Assembly (NCBI RefSeq): GCF_010727325.1
Contig: NZ_AP022565.1
Span: forward strand, 3,038,001-3,102,000
DNA: 64,000 nucleotides
DNA from: Mycolicibacterium alvei
GTDB taxonomy: Bacteria > Actinomycetota > Actinomycetes > Mycobacteriales > Mycobacteriaceae
Direction of reading: 5' to 3'
The position numbers and the translations under genes were made by a program. Below the pieces are notes generated by a model. That model saw only the letters and a program-made list of their open reading frames with translations, made no database searches and was not told where the DNA came from. Shown piece after piece: positions 41,197 through 49,748 of the stretch. Every line of letters starts with the position of its first letter. The first letter of the stretch is position 1.

Positions 41197-42386
41197 CTGC
41201 CCGCGAGCACGTCGAACAGGACCTGCAGACCCGCGAGGGTGTGGGCGGGCAGGAAGTGGTCGCAGTACGGCAGCGCCGCGGCCATCGAGCCGGCCAACGG
41301 GCGATAGCCGGGGGCGGCCGCCCGCGGATTGAGCCAGACCACCAGGTGCGCCCGACGCCGCAGCCGACTCATCGCCTGCCGCAGCACCTCGGGAGGATCG
41401 GCGTCCCACCCGTCCGAGGCGATCACCACGACCGCTCCGCGTAGGGCACTGCCGTGCGGTGGGGCCAGCAGGTCCGCGATCGAGCGGCCCAGATGGGTAC
41501 CGCCGTACCGGTCGTGCACCGTCTCGTTGGCACGGGCCAGGGCGATCTCCGCAGAGCGGTGTGACAACACCGGCGTCAGCCGGGTCAGCGTCGTCGCGAA
41601 TGCGAACACCTCGGGCCGCATGCCCCGCCGACGCATCGCCGCGGCCCGCATCAGGTGCAGATACACCGCCGCATACGGCTGCATCGAGCCGCTGACGTCG
41701 GAGACGAACACCACCCGTCGCGGCCGGAGCCGGCGGCGGGTTCTGGCCACCCGCAACGGTTCCCAGCCCGTGGCCCGGGACGCCCGGATGGTTTCCCTCA
41801 GGTCGACGCGGTGGCCGTGCGGATGCCGCCGCCGGCGCAGCGACCGGCGGTGCGGCCAGCCGGCTTCGATCGATTCCAGCCAAGCACCGAGCTGCCGCAG
41901 TTCGTCGGGGTCGAACCGATCGAAGGGTTCGTCGCCGCGGACGGCGAGCCCGCTGGGGGCCAGGTCGGGTATCGCGCTACCGGAGGGCGGATGGGCCGCG
42001 GCGGTGACGGTGGCCGGCCGCGTCGACCACGGCAGACCGTCGCCCTCCTCGATCGGTCCGGGCTCGCCGGTGTTCGCGGACCGGGCCGGCGTGATCGACG
42101 ATCGCTGCTGTTTGAGGCTGGGCGGGTCCAGCCCGAGCACGGCATCACCGAACACCGCATCGAACACGGCGTCGAAGGCGGGCAGATCCTCGACCCGGCA
42201 CATCAGGGTCAGCCGGGCCGCCCAGTACAGCTCGGACCGTTTCGCCGGGACGAGCACGTGCATCGCCTGCACCAGGGCAGCGGGCCCGACGGCGGGCACC
42301 GCGACCCCGGCCGAACGCAACCGGTCCACCAGTGCCACGGCGAAGGCCGCATGATCGACCCCGCGCAGCAGCAGCGGTGCCGTCAT
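41193..42386 (-). CDS. VWA domain protein, CoxE-like
   Basis: 397-aa protein with a C-terminal von Willebrand A domain; the MIDAS motif is FVSDVSGSMQPYA (about residues 230-242). The N-terminus is the helical region of the CoxE group. With the upstream MoxR ATPase it likely forms an AAA+/VWA chaperone pair that helps load or activate the Mo/Cu site of CO dehydrogenase. Its start overlaps the coxG stop and it is the last gene of the cox operon. Confidence 0.88.
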   Translation of the reverse strand: MTAPLLLRGVDHAAFAVALVDRLRSAGVAVPAVGPAALVQAMHVLVPAKRSELYWAARLTLMCRVEDLPAFDAVFDAVFGDAVLGLDPPSLKQQRSSITPARSANTGEPGPIEEGDGLPWSTRPATVTAAAHPPSGSAIPDLAPSGLAVRGDEPFDRFDPDELRQLGAWLESIEAGWPHRRSLRRRRHPHGHRVDLRETIRASRATGWEPLRVARTRRRLRPRRVVFVSDVSGSMQPYAAVYLHLMRAAAMRRRGMRPEVFAFATTLTRLTPVLSHRSAEIALARANETVHDRYGGTHLGRSIADLLAPPHGSALRGAVVVIASDGWDADPPEVLRQAMSRLRRRAHLVVWLNPRAAAPGYRPLAGSMAAALPYCDHFLPAHTLAGLQVLFDVLAGS

Positions 42387-43060
42387 GGGCGGCGGCGGGC
42401 CGCGTTTCTGGCCATTCGCAACCGGCCGATGGTGAACAGCAGCGCCGCCAGCAGGAAGGCCCCGGCCACGCGAGGACCGTACTTCTTCAGCGCAGTGCCA
42501 CCGGCAAGGTCGAGCAGGTCGATGGGTGCGGGTTCGGCCGCGGGGGCGGCGGTGGTCGATGCCGGCCGGTCGGCGGGTCGCTCGGCGGACTGCTCGGCAG
42601 GTTCGTCGGCGGATCCGTCGGCGGCGAGTTTGGCCTCCAACGATTCGACGAACTGACCCAGCAGCTTCTCGGACACCTGCTGCAGCATGCCGCTGCCGAA
42701 CTGCGCGAGCTTGCCCACGATCTTCAGGTCGGTGTCGACGGTCACCCGGGTCGTCTGCCCCGCGTCGTGCAGTGTGGCGGTGACGGTGGCGGCGGCGTTG
42801 CCGGTTCCGCGGGTCTCCCGGCCCTTGGCGTCGATCACGGCCCGGTATCCGTCGCGGTCCTGCTCGACGAAGCGCACCTTGCCGTTGAACTCACTGGTCA
42901 CCGGCCCGACCTTGATCTTGACCTTGCCCAGTACGTCCTCGCCGTCCTGGCCGGTCAACGCCGCGCCGGGCATCAGCGGCACCACCTGCTCGAGATCGGT
43001 GAGCAGGTTCCACGCGTCATCGATCGGCACGCTGACCGCGAACTCGTTGGCGATCTTCAT
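42383..43060 (-). CDS. coxG: CoxG-like SRPBCC protein with C-terminal membrane anchor
   Basis: 225-aa protein. Residues 1-145 form the SRPBCC lipid/ligand-binding fold of the CoxG family (MKIANEFAVSVPIDDAWNLL, VVPLMPGAALTG). An Ala/Asp/Pro linker follows, then a C-terminal membrane helix (about 197-215). CoxG is thought to recruit CO dehydrogenase to the membrane and its quinone pool. It overlaps both neighbours by 4 nt. Confidence 0.88.
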   Translation of the reverse strand: MKIANEFAVSVPIDDAWNLLTDLEQVVPLMPGAALTGQDGEDVLGKVKIKVGPVTSEFNGKVRFVEQDRDGYRAVIDAKGRETRGTGNAAATVTATLHDAGQTTRVTVDTDLKIVGKLAQFGSGMLQQVSEKLLGQFVESLEAKLAADGSADEPAEQSAERPADRPASTTAAPAAEPAPIDLLDLAGGTALKKYGPRVAGAFLLAALLFTIGRLRMARNAARRRP

Positions 43061-43947
43061 AGGGGACTTCCTCTCAGTTCCATCATGGCGTCACGCAGCA
43101 GTCCGGCGTCGTCGGGGGTTTTGGCCAGCGCGCCGAGCGTGCCGGCCGCGGCAGGCGCGACGAGGTCACCGACCCCCAGCGCGACCAGCGCGGCCACCCA
43201 GTCGATGGCCTCGGCGATACCCGGCGGCTTGTCGAGGTCGAGATCCCGTACTGCACCTACGAATTGGGCAGCCTGCTCGATCAGCGCATCGGAGGCCCCC
43301 GGCACGGTGCGGCGCACGATCGCCACGGCCTGGGCACGCTGCGGGTATTCGATCCAGTGGTAGAGACACCGCCTGCGCAACGCATCGTGAAGGTCACGGC
43401 TGCGGTTCGAGGTCAGGACCACGATCGGTGGCCGCTGCGCGACGAAGGTTCCCAATTCGGGCACCGTGACCGCGGATTCACCGAGAAACTCCAGCAGCAA
43501 TGCCTCGAATTCGTCGTCGGCGCGGTCGATCTCATCGACGAGAAGCACCGGCGGGGTGGGCCCGCGGTGACGGACGCACTGCAGGATCGGCCGGTCGACG
43601 AGATACGCCTCGGTATAGAGGTCGGCCTCCTCGATAGCGCCGGCCCCGCGCGCCTCCGACAACCGGATCGCCAGCAGCTGCCGTTGATAGTTCCAGTCGT
43701 AGAGGGCCTCGGCGGCGGTCAGACCCTCGTAGCACTGCAGCCGGACTAGTGGTGTATCAAGCACTGCGGCAAGGGTTTTGGCGGCGGTGGTCTTACCGAC
43801 GCCGGGTTCCCCCTCCAGCAGCAGCGGGCGCCCCAGGGTGACCGCGAGATAGATCGCCGTTGCGGTGCCCTCGTCGAGCAGATAGTCGTTGGCGTCGAAG
43901 CGCCGCACCACATCACCGACGTCGCCGAATACCGGATCAGTGGTCAT
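43057..43947 (-). CDS. MoxR-type AAA+ ATPase, CoxD-like
   Basis: 296-aa AAA+ ATPase. Walker [20 protein letters not shown] (about residues 38-56), Walker B VLLVDEIDRADDEFEALLLE (about 116-135), sensor 1 VLTSNRSRDLHDA and an Arg-finger segment RRRCLYHWIEYP. In CO dehydrogenase clusters this protein (CoxD) takes part in building the [CuSMoO2] centre. Its start overlaps the end of the XdhC-like gene by 11 nt. Confidence 0.9.
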   Translation of the reverse strand: MTTDPVFGDVGDVVRRFDANDYLLDEGTATAIYLAVTLGRPLLLEGEPGVGKTTAAKTLAAVLDTPLVRLQCYEGLTAAEALYDWNYQRQLLAIRLSEARGAGAIEEADLYTEAYLVDRPILQCVRHRGPTPPVLLVDEIDRADDEFEALLLEFLGESAVTVPELGTFVAQRPPIVVLTSNRSRDLHDALRRRCLYHWIEYPQRAQAVAIVRRTVPGASDALIEQAAQFVGAVRDLDLDKPPGIAEAIDWVAALVALGVGDLVAPAAAGTLGALAKTPDDAGLLRDAMMELRGSPL

Positions 43948-44728
43948 GCGACCCGCAGTGAGGCTCGCTCGACGTGGTCGACTGCGGCGCCGGACCGGAG
44001 GTACGTACCGCCAATCCGCCGACCCGGATCCCCTGGATCACCTCGGCCACCACCGACACCGCGATCTCGGCAGGCGTCCGCGCTCCGATCGCCAACCCGA
44101 CCGGGGTGTGCACCCGGGCGGACTCGGCCTCCGACAATGCCAGCGCGGACAGAATGGAGGCACCCCGGACCCGGCTGGCCACCAAGCCGATGTAGCCCAC
44201 GCCCGCGTCGAGCGCAGCCCTGATCACGTCCGCCTCGGGCCCGCCGAGGCTCGCGATCACCACCGCGGTGGCATCGGCGAAGTCGGCGGATTCGGCCGTC
44301 TCCGCGCGCTGCACGTCATAGCCGAGCATGGCGCACAACTCGACCATGGCCTGTGCGACCGGGGTCCCACCGACGATGCGCACCAACGGGGCCGGCACCT
44401 CGGGCGCCAGGAAGATCTCCAGGGCGCCCCCGGACAGACACGGATTGACCACCACGCACGCTCCCGGCGCCTCCGGGAAATGGACATCGCCGTCGGGCAG
44501 CACCCGCAGCAGCACACTCTCGCCGACCTGAAGGGCCCCGAGGGCGGCCTTGCGTACCGAGTTCTGCGCGCAGTGGCCGCCGACGAATCCCTCGATGGTG
44601 CCGTCCGCCAACAGGATCGCCTCGTCTCCCGGGTGCGCGGAGGTGGGCTGCTGCGCCCGCACCACGGTCGCGTGGACGAACGGGGTGCGGTCCCGTCGCA
44701 GTTGCGCTACGCGTTCGGTGAGTGACAT
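43937..44728 (-). CDS. XdhC/CoxI family maturation protein
   Basis: 263-aa protein with an N-terminal XdhC-CoxI domain (ADGTIEGFVGGHCAQNSVR, residues about 45-63) and a C-terminal Rossmann domain (PLVRIVGGTPVAQAMVELC; YIGLVASRVRG; PVGLAIGARTPAEIAVSVVAE). XdhC proteins bind the molybdenum cofactor and help insert it into xanthine-dehydrogenase-family enzymes. ATG at 44728 follows a GGAGG site. A second, longer XdhC gene lies at the other end of the cluster. Confidence 0.88.
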   Translation of the reverse strand: MSLTERVAQLRRDRTPFVHATVVRAQQPTSAHPGDEAILLADGTIEGFVGGHCAQNSVRKAALGALQVGESVLLRVLPDGDVHFPEAPGACVVVNPCLSGGALEIFLAPEVPAPLVRIVGGTPVAQAMVELCAMLGYDVQRAETAESADFADATAVVIASLGGPEADVIRAALDAGVGYIGLVASRVRGASILSALALSEAESARVHTPVGLAIGARTPAEIAVSVVAEVIQGIRVGGLAVRTSGPAPQSTTSSEPHCGSHDH

Positions 44729-44739
44729 CGGGCCTCCAT

Positions 44740-47139
44740 CTAGATCGGGGGCGTGGCGTTGCCCCGCATGGCTTCCCACACCCGAGACGGGGTCAGCGGC
44801 ATGTCGGCGTGCCGCACCCCGAACGGTGCCAACGCATCGATCACGGCGTTGACCACGGCGGGCGGCGATCCGACCGTGGCCGATTCGCCGATCCCCTTGG
44901 CGCCGATCGGATGATGCGGCGAGGGCGTCACGGTGTGGCCCGTCTCGAAGTGCGGTACCTCCATCGCGGTGGGAATCAGATAGTCCATCAACGAGCCGCC
45001 CAGGCAGTTGCCGTCCTCGTCGAAGGCGATCATCTCCATCAGTGCCATGCCGATTCCGTCGACCAGGCCACCGTGCACCTGCCCTTCGATGATCATCGGA
45101 TTGATCCGCGTACCACAGTCGTCGACCGCGAGGAATCGGCGCACCTTCACCACCGCGGTACCGGGGTCGACGTCGACGACGCAGAAGTAGGCACCGTAGG
45201 GATAGGTGAGATTCTCCGGGTTGTAACAGATCTGGGCGTCCAGGCCGCCTTCGATACCGTCCGGGAGGTCGCCGGCCCCGTGGGCGCGCATCGCGATATC
45301 GGCGATCGTGACCGATGCGGTGGGGTCACCCTTGACGTGGAACGAGCCCTTCTCCCATTCCAGGTCGGCCACCGAGGCCTCCAGCATGCCCGACGCGATG
45401 ATCCTGGCCTTGTCCCGGACCTTGCGCGCCACGAGCGCGGCTGCCGCACCTGATACCGGCGTGGACCGGCTGCCATAGGTGCCCAGACCGAACGGGGTCT
45501 GGTCGGTGTCGCCGTGCACCACGTCGATGTCCTCGGGCGGGATGCCGAGCTCCTCGGCGACGATCTGCGCGAACGTCGTCTCGTGGCCCTGTCCCTGGGT
45601 CTGAACGCTCAGGCGCACCACTGCTTTTCCGGTGGGGTGCACCCGCAGTTCGCAGCCGTCGGCCATCCCGAGCCCGAGGATGTCCATGTCCTTGCGCGGG
45701 CCCGCACCCACCGCCTCGGTGAAGAACGAGATGCCGATGCCCATGAGCTCGCCGCGGGCCCGCTTCTCCTTCTGCTCGGCGCGCAGCCCCTCGTAGTCGA
45801 TCATCTCCATCGCCAGGCGCATGGTCGTCTCGTAGTCACCGGAGTCATACACCCACCCGGTCTTGCTCCGGTAGGGAAACTGCTCTGGTTTCAACAGGTT
45901 TCGCAACCGCAGCTGGGCAGGATCCACTTCGAGCTCGAAGGCCAGGCAGTCCACCAGCCGCTCGACGAGGTAGACGGCCTCGGTGATGCGGAACGAGCAG
46001 GCATAGGCCACCCCGCCGGGTGCCTTGTTGGTGTAGACCGCGGTCATGTGACAGTAGGCGGCCTCGATGTCGTAGCTGCCGGTGAACACCCCGAAGAAAC
46101 CGGCGGGATATTTCACCGGGGCCGCGGTGCCGTTGAACGCACCGTGGTCGGCCAGCACGTTGGTGCGGATGGCCAGGATCTTGCCGTCGGAGGTCGCGGC
46201 GATCTCGCCGACCATGATGTAGTCGCGGGCGAAGCCGGTGCTGGTGAGGTTCTCGCTACGGTCCTCCATCCACTTCACCGGCTTGCCGAGCAGCAGCGAG
46301 CCGACGATGGCGCACACATAGCCGGGATAGATCGGCACCTTGTTACCGAAGCCGCCACCGATATCGGGCGAGATCACCCGGATCTTGTGTTCGGGCAGTC
46401 CGGCCACCAGCGCGTACAGGGTGCGGTGCGCGTGCGGAGCCTGGGAGGTGGACCACAGCGTCAGCTTGCCGGACACCGGGTCCAGATCGGCTACCGCCCC
46501 ACAGGTTTCCATCGGCGCGGGATGCACCCGTGGATAGACCATCTCCTGTTTGACCACCACGTCGGCCTTGGCGAACACCGCCTCGGTGGCCGCGGCGTCC
46601 CCGGTCTCCCAGTCGAAGCAGTGGTTGTCGGATTTGCCTTCCAGATCGGTACGGATCACCGGCGCATCCGCGTCCAGTGCGTGCCGGACGTCGATCACCG
46701 GATCCAACGGTTCGTAGTCGACGTCGATGAGTTCCAGCGCATCTCGCGCCGAGTACCGGTCCTCGGCGACGACGAAGGCCACCTCCTGACCCTGGAACCG
46801 CACCTTGTCGGTGGCCAGTACCGCCTGCACGTCGTTGGACAGCGTCGGCATCCAGGCCAGGCCCTTTTCCGCGAGGTCGGCACCGGTCACCACCGCCTTG
46901 ACCTTCGGGTGCGCCTGGGCCGCAGTCACATCGATGCCGACGATCTTGGCGTGCGCGTAGGGGGACCGCAGGATCGCCAGGTGCAGCATGCCGGGCAGAG
47001 TGATGTCGTCGACGTAGGTGCCCCGGCCCCGGATGAACCTCGGATCCTCCTTGCGCAGCATCCGGCCGTGACCGCAGGGCTTGGCATCGTTGGATGCGGT
47101 GTCCTCGGGCCGGTTGACCGGGTTCTCCAGCGTGGTCAT
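44740..47139 (-). CDS. coxL: Aerobic carbon monoxide dehydrogenase large subunit (form I)
   Basis: 799-aa molybdenum-binding subunit that oxidises CO to CO2. The form I active-site loop AYACSFR (fits AYxCSFR; Cys about residue 380 carries copper) sets it apart from form II, which has AYRGAGR. Other Mo-cofactor contacts: GGGFGNK, QGQGHETTFAQI and the C-terminal catalytic Glu in GAKGIGESATVGSP. Length is normal. The ATG overlaps the coxS stop by 4 nt. It assembles with CoxM and CoxS as a dimer of heterotrimers that passes electrons to the respiratory chain. Confidence 0.95.
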   Translation of the reverse strand: MTTLENPVNRPEDTASNDAKPCGHGRMLRKEDPRFIRGRGTYVDDITLPGMLHLAILRSPYAHAKIVGIDVTAAQAHPKVKAVVTGADLAEKGLAWMPTLSNDVQAVLATDKVRFQGQEVAFVVAEDRYSARDALELIDVDYEPLDPVIDVRHALDADAPVIRTDLEGKSDNHCFDWETGDAAATEAVFAKADVVVKQEMVYPRVHPAPMETCGAVADLDPVSGKLTLWSTSQAPHAHRTLYALVAGLPEHKIRVISPDIGGGFGNKVPIYPGYVCAIVGSLLLGKPVKWMEDRSENLTSTGFARDYIMVGEIAATSDGKILAIRTNVLADHGAFNGTAAPVKYPAGFFGVFTGSYDIEAAYCHMTAVYTNKAPGGVAYACSFRITEAVYLVERLVDCLAFELEVDPAQLRLRNLLKPEQFPYRSKTGWVYDSGDYETTMRLAMEMIDYEGLRAEQKEKRARGELMGIGISFFTEAVGAGPRKDMDILGLGMADGCELRVHPTGKAVVRLSVQTQGQGHETTFAQIVAEELGIPPEDIDVVHGDTDQTPFGLGTYGSRSTPVSGAAAALVARKVRDKARIIASGMLEASVADLEWEKGSFHVKGDPTASVTIADIAMRAHGAGDLPDGIEGGLDAQICYNPENLTYPYGAYFCVVDVDPGTAVVKVRRFLAVDDCGTRINPMIIEGQVHGGLVDGIGMALMEMIAFDEDGNCLGGSLMDYLIPTAMEVPHFETGHTVTPSPHHPIGAKGIGESATVGSPPAVVNAVIDALAPFGVRHADMPLTPSRVWEAMRGNATPPI

Positions 47140-47627
47140 GCTGTGATCTCCTCATCCGCAGTCGACTCGCCGGCGTGCCGGGCGGCCCACTGCACCGATC
47201 GCACGATGGTGGTGTAGCCGGTGCAGCGGCATATCTGACCCGAAATCGCTTCGCGGATCTCGTCTTCGGTGGGGTCGGGGTTGCGGTCGAGCAGGGCGCG
47301 GGCGGTGATCATCATGCCCGGGGTGCAGAACCCGCACTGCAGGCCGTGGCACTGCATGAAGCCCTCCTGCACGGGGTCGAGCCGTCCGTCCACCTCCATG
47401 CCCTCGACGGTCCGGACCGCATGCCCGGCGGCCATCGCGGCCAGCATCGTGCAGGATTTCACCGGTTCACCGTCCACCGCGACGACACAGGTTCCGCAGT
47501 TCGACGTATCGCAACCCCAGTGCGTCCCGGTCAGGCCGAGCTGGTCACGCAGGAAGTGCACCAGCAGCATGCGCGGTTCGACCTCGGCGCTCACCGCTTC
47601 ACCGTTGACGGTCATGTTGACCTGCAT
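47136..47627 (-). CDS. coxS: Carbon monoxide dehydrogenase small subunit (2Fe-2S)
   Basis: 163-aa iron-sulfur subunit with two [2Fe-2S] clusters. The plant-ferredoxin type N-terminal cluster is in [10 protein letters not shown]...SC (Cys about 40-61); the second is the helical [12 protein letters not shown] and CRCTGY motif (Cys about 100, 103, 135, 137). It wires electrons from the CoxL Mo/Cu site to the CoxM FAD. ATG 3 nt after the coxM stop. Confidence 0.95.
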   Translation of the reverse strand: MQVNMTVNGEAVSAEVEPRMLLVHFLRDQLGLTGTHWGCDTSNCGTCVVAVDGEPVKSCTMLAAMAAGHAVRTVEGMEVDGRLDPVQEGFMQCHGLQCGFCTPGMMITARALLDRNPDPTEDEIREAISGQICRCTGYTTIVRSVQWAARHAGESTADEEITA

Positions 47628-47630
47628 AAC

Positions 47631-48521
47631 TCAATTCCCTTCCAGGACAGGGGTATTGCGAACCCGGTCGACCGAGGTGCGCAAGGTGCGGATGGTCAGC
47701 TCGGATGCCAGGTGCCGCTTGTAGTCGGCACTGCCGCGCATATCGCTGACCGGCTCACAGGCCTGCGCGGCCGCCGCACCGGCCGCGGCGAAGGTCTCCT
47801 CGACCGCCGGCCGGCCCACCAGGGACTCCGACACCGACCGCAGCGCATCGGGATCGGCATTCACCGCGGTCAGGCCCAACCGGGCGGCCTTGATCTCCTC
47901 CCCGTCCAGGGTTACCTGGGCCCCGGCCGCCGCGACCGCCCAGTCCCCCACCCGACGTTCGACCTTGGCATAGGCGCTGGCGGTGTTGTGCCGCACCGGG
48001 ATGCGTACCTCGATCAGCATCTCGTTGTGCGCGATCGCGGTTTCATACGGGCCGACCAGGAAGTCGTCGATGGGGATCTCGCGCTCCCCGGCCGGTCCGC
48101 GGACCAGGCAGACCGCGCTCAGCACCGTGCACACCGTGGTCAGATCCTCGGCCGGGTCGGCCTGGCACAACGAACCGCCCACCGTGCCGCGGTTGCGAAC
48201 CACCGGGTCGGCGATGGCCCGCTCGGCGTCCCGGAAGATCGGGCACACCGCAGCCAGCGGATCCGACTCAAGCGCCTGGCAGTGGCGGACCATCGCCCCG
48301 AGCCGCACCTGGGTGGGGTCGGTGACGATGTAGCCGAGCTCGGCGGCGAGGTCGTTGATGTCGACGAGGTACTCGGGGTTGGCGATGCGCAGCTTCATCA
48401 TCGGCAGCAGGCTGTGGCCGCCTGCGACGATCCTGGCGTCCTCCCCCAATCTGTCCAGCAGGCCGACCGCCTGGTCGACACTGGTTGCGCGTTCGTACTC
48501 GAATGGGCCCGGAACTTGCAT
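47631..48521 (-). CDS. coxM: Carbon monoxide dehydrogenase medium subunit (FAD)
   Basis: 296-aa FAD subunit and first structural gene of the operon. FAD-binding motifs AGGHSLLPMMKLR (residues about 32-44) and TVGGSLCQADPAEDL (about 112-126) are typical of the family. ATG at 48521 has the upstream sequence GAGGTGACTCAC, which contains a usable ribosome site and also forms part of a CRP-like palindrome. Confidence 0.94.
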   Translation of the reverse strand: MQVPGPFEYERATSVDQAVGLLDRLGEDARIVAGGHSLLPMMKLRIANPEYLVDINDLAAELGYIVTDPTQVRLGAMVRHCQALESDPLAAVCPIFRDAERAIADPVVRNRGTVGGSLCQADPAEDLTTVCTVLSAVCLVRGPAGEREIPIDDFLVGPYETAIAHNEMLIEVRIPVRHNTASAYAKVERRVGDWAVAAAGAQVTLDGEEIKAARLGLTAVNADPDALRSVSESLVGRPAVEETFAAAGAAAAQACEPVSDMRGSADYKRHLASELTIRTLRTSVDRVRNTPVLEGN

Positions 48522-48536
48522 GTGAGTCACCTCACA
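48521..48536. promoter_or_regulatory. CRP/Cmr-type site at coxM start
   Basis: TGTGA-GTCACC-TCACA is a perfect match to the TGTGA-N6-TCACA consensus of CRP-family regulators. It abuts the coxM ATG and includes its ribosome site, so binding would interfere with expression rather than activate it unless the main start of transcription is downstream of where expected. It could also be chance. Confidence 0.45.
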
Positions 48537-48558
48537 CGTAACCGACGCGCACGTCAAT

Positions 48559-48586
48559 AGCCAGTTAAGCGATCGCTTAACTGGCT
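48559..48586. promoter_or_regulatory. 28-bp perfect palindrome between xdhC-like gene and coxM
   Basis: Half-site AGCCAGTTAAGCGA repeated in perfect inversion (centre at 48572/48573). It overlaps the stop codon of the upstream xdhC-like gene and its centre lies about 52 bp before coxM. As DNA it is a long operator; as RNA it gives a 12-bp stem with a GATC loop, without a T-tract. Either an operator for cox expression or an attenuator/terminator after the xdhC-like gene. Confidence 0.6.
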
Positions 48587-49725
48587 GGTAGCGACTCGCG
48601 TTCGCCCTGCTCGTGGTGGATGCGGCCACCGCCCTCGGCCAACGGTCGGCCCCCACCGCCCCAGCGGCGGGCGATGATCTCCGCGGCGATCGACACAGCG
48701 GTCTCCTCGGGGGTGCGGCCGCCGAGGTCGAGTCCGATCGGACTGGACAACCGGGCCAACTCCGCTTCGGTCATCCCGACCTCGCGCAACCGCGCCAATC
48801 GGTCCTCGTGGGTGCGCCGCGAGCCCATCGCACCGATGTAGGCGACGTCGGGTATCCGCAGCGCCACCTCCAGCAGTGGCACGTCGAACTTGGGGTCATG
48901 GGTCAGCACGCAGATCACCGTGCGGGCATCGATCGCCCCCGCCCCGACCTGAGCCGCCAGGTAGCGGTGCGGCCAGTCCACCACCACCTCGTCGGCGGTG
49001 GGGAATCGCGCCGAGGTGGCGAACACCGGGCGGGCATCGCACACCGTGACCCGGTAGCCCAGGAACGCGCCCTGGCGGGCCACCGCCGCCGCGAAGTCGA
49101 TGGCACCGAACACCAGCATCCGGGGCCGCGGCGCGTGGCCGGCGACGAACACCTGCATGCCCTCGCCGCGGCGCTGCCCGTCGGGGCCGTAGACCAGCAC
49201 CTCACTTCGGCCGGCCGCCAGCAGACCCCGCGCGTCGTCGGTGATCGCGGCGTCGGCGCGTGCCGACCCCAGCTCCCCGTCCACCCGGTCGTTGTGCACC
49301 ACCAACCGCCGACCGACCCACGACGCGTCAGGATGGGCGATCACCGTGGCGACGGCAACCGGACGATGCGCCTCGATGTCATCGGCGATGGCTTCGAGTT
49401 GACGAAACGTGCTCTGAGACACCGGCTCCACGAACACGTCGAGGATCCCACCGCAGGTGAGACCGACCTCGAAGGCGTCGTCGTCGCTGACACCGTAGCG
49501 CTGCAGGATCGGGGTGCCGGTGGCGATCACCTCGGTGGCCAGATCGTAGACGGCGCCCTCGACGCACCCACCCGAGACCGACCCGGTGACCGTGCCGTCG
49601 GGGCCGACGACCATCGACGCACCGGCCGGGCGCGGGGCCGACCGGAAGGTCCGCACCACCGTCCCGACGCCGGCGGTACCACCTGCCCGCCAAACCGCTA
49701 ACAAGGTGCTCAGCACATCCCTCAC
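48577..49725 (-). CDS. XdhC family protein (Rv0376c-like)
   Basis: 382-aa full-length XdhC/CoxF protein. The N-terminal XdhC-CoxI domain has GTVTGSVSGGCVEGAVYD (about residues 47-64) and TCGGILDVFVEP. The C-terminal Rossmann domain has RMLVFGAIDFAAAVARQG, VCVLTHDPKFD-like and YIGAMGSRRTHEDR segments and SSPIGLDLGGRTPEETAVSI. GTG at 49725 is 7 nt after a TANNNT box, hence leaderless. The protein probably handles the molybdenum cofactor for CO dehydrogenase. Confidence 0.88.
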   Translation of the reverse strand: MRDVLSTLLAVWRAGGTAGVGTVVRTFRSAPRPAGASMVVGPDGTVTGSVSGGCVEGAVYDLATEVIATGTPILQRYGVSDDDAFEVGLTCGGILDVFVEPVSQSTFRQLEAIADDIEAHRPVAVATVIAHPDASWVGRRLVVHNDRVDGELGSARADAAITDDARGLLAAGRSEVLVYGPDGQRRGEGMQVFVAGHAPRPRMLVFGAIDFAAAVARQGAFLGYRVTVCDARPVFATSARFPTADEVVVDWPHRYLAAQVGAGAIDARTVICVLTHDPKFDVPLLEVALRIPDVAYIGAMGSRRTHEDRLARLREVGMTEAELARLSSPIGLDLGGRTPEETAVSIAAEIIARRWGGGGRPLAEGGGRIHHEQGERESLPAS

Positions 49726-49732
49726 GGAAACC

Positions 49733-49742
49733 AATCTAGGCT
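49733..49742. promoter_or_regulatory. Overlapping back-to-back -10 boxes (xdhC-like and lysR)
   Basis: TAGATT on the minus strand (49738-49733) lies 7 nt before the xdhC-like GTG (49725). TAGGCT on the plus strand (49737-49742) lies 6 nt before the lysR GTG (49749). The two boxes share the central CTAG, and only 23 bp separate the two start codons, so RNA polymerase could occupy only one promoter at a time. Confidence 0.6.
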
Positions 49743-49748
49743 TCAGTC

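Noticed and set aside
45514..48560. Two long plus-strand open frames opposite coxL, coxS and coxM
   Set aside because: They lie fully antisense to well-supported CO dehydrogenase genes and encode repetitive His/Arg/Gly protein.
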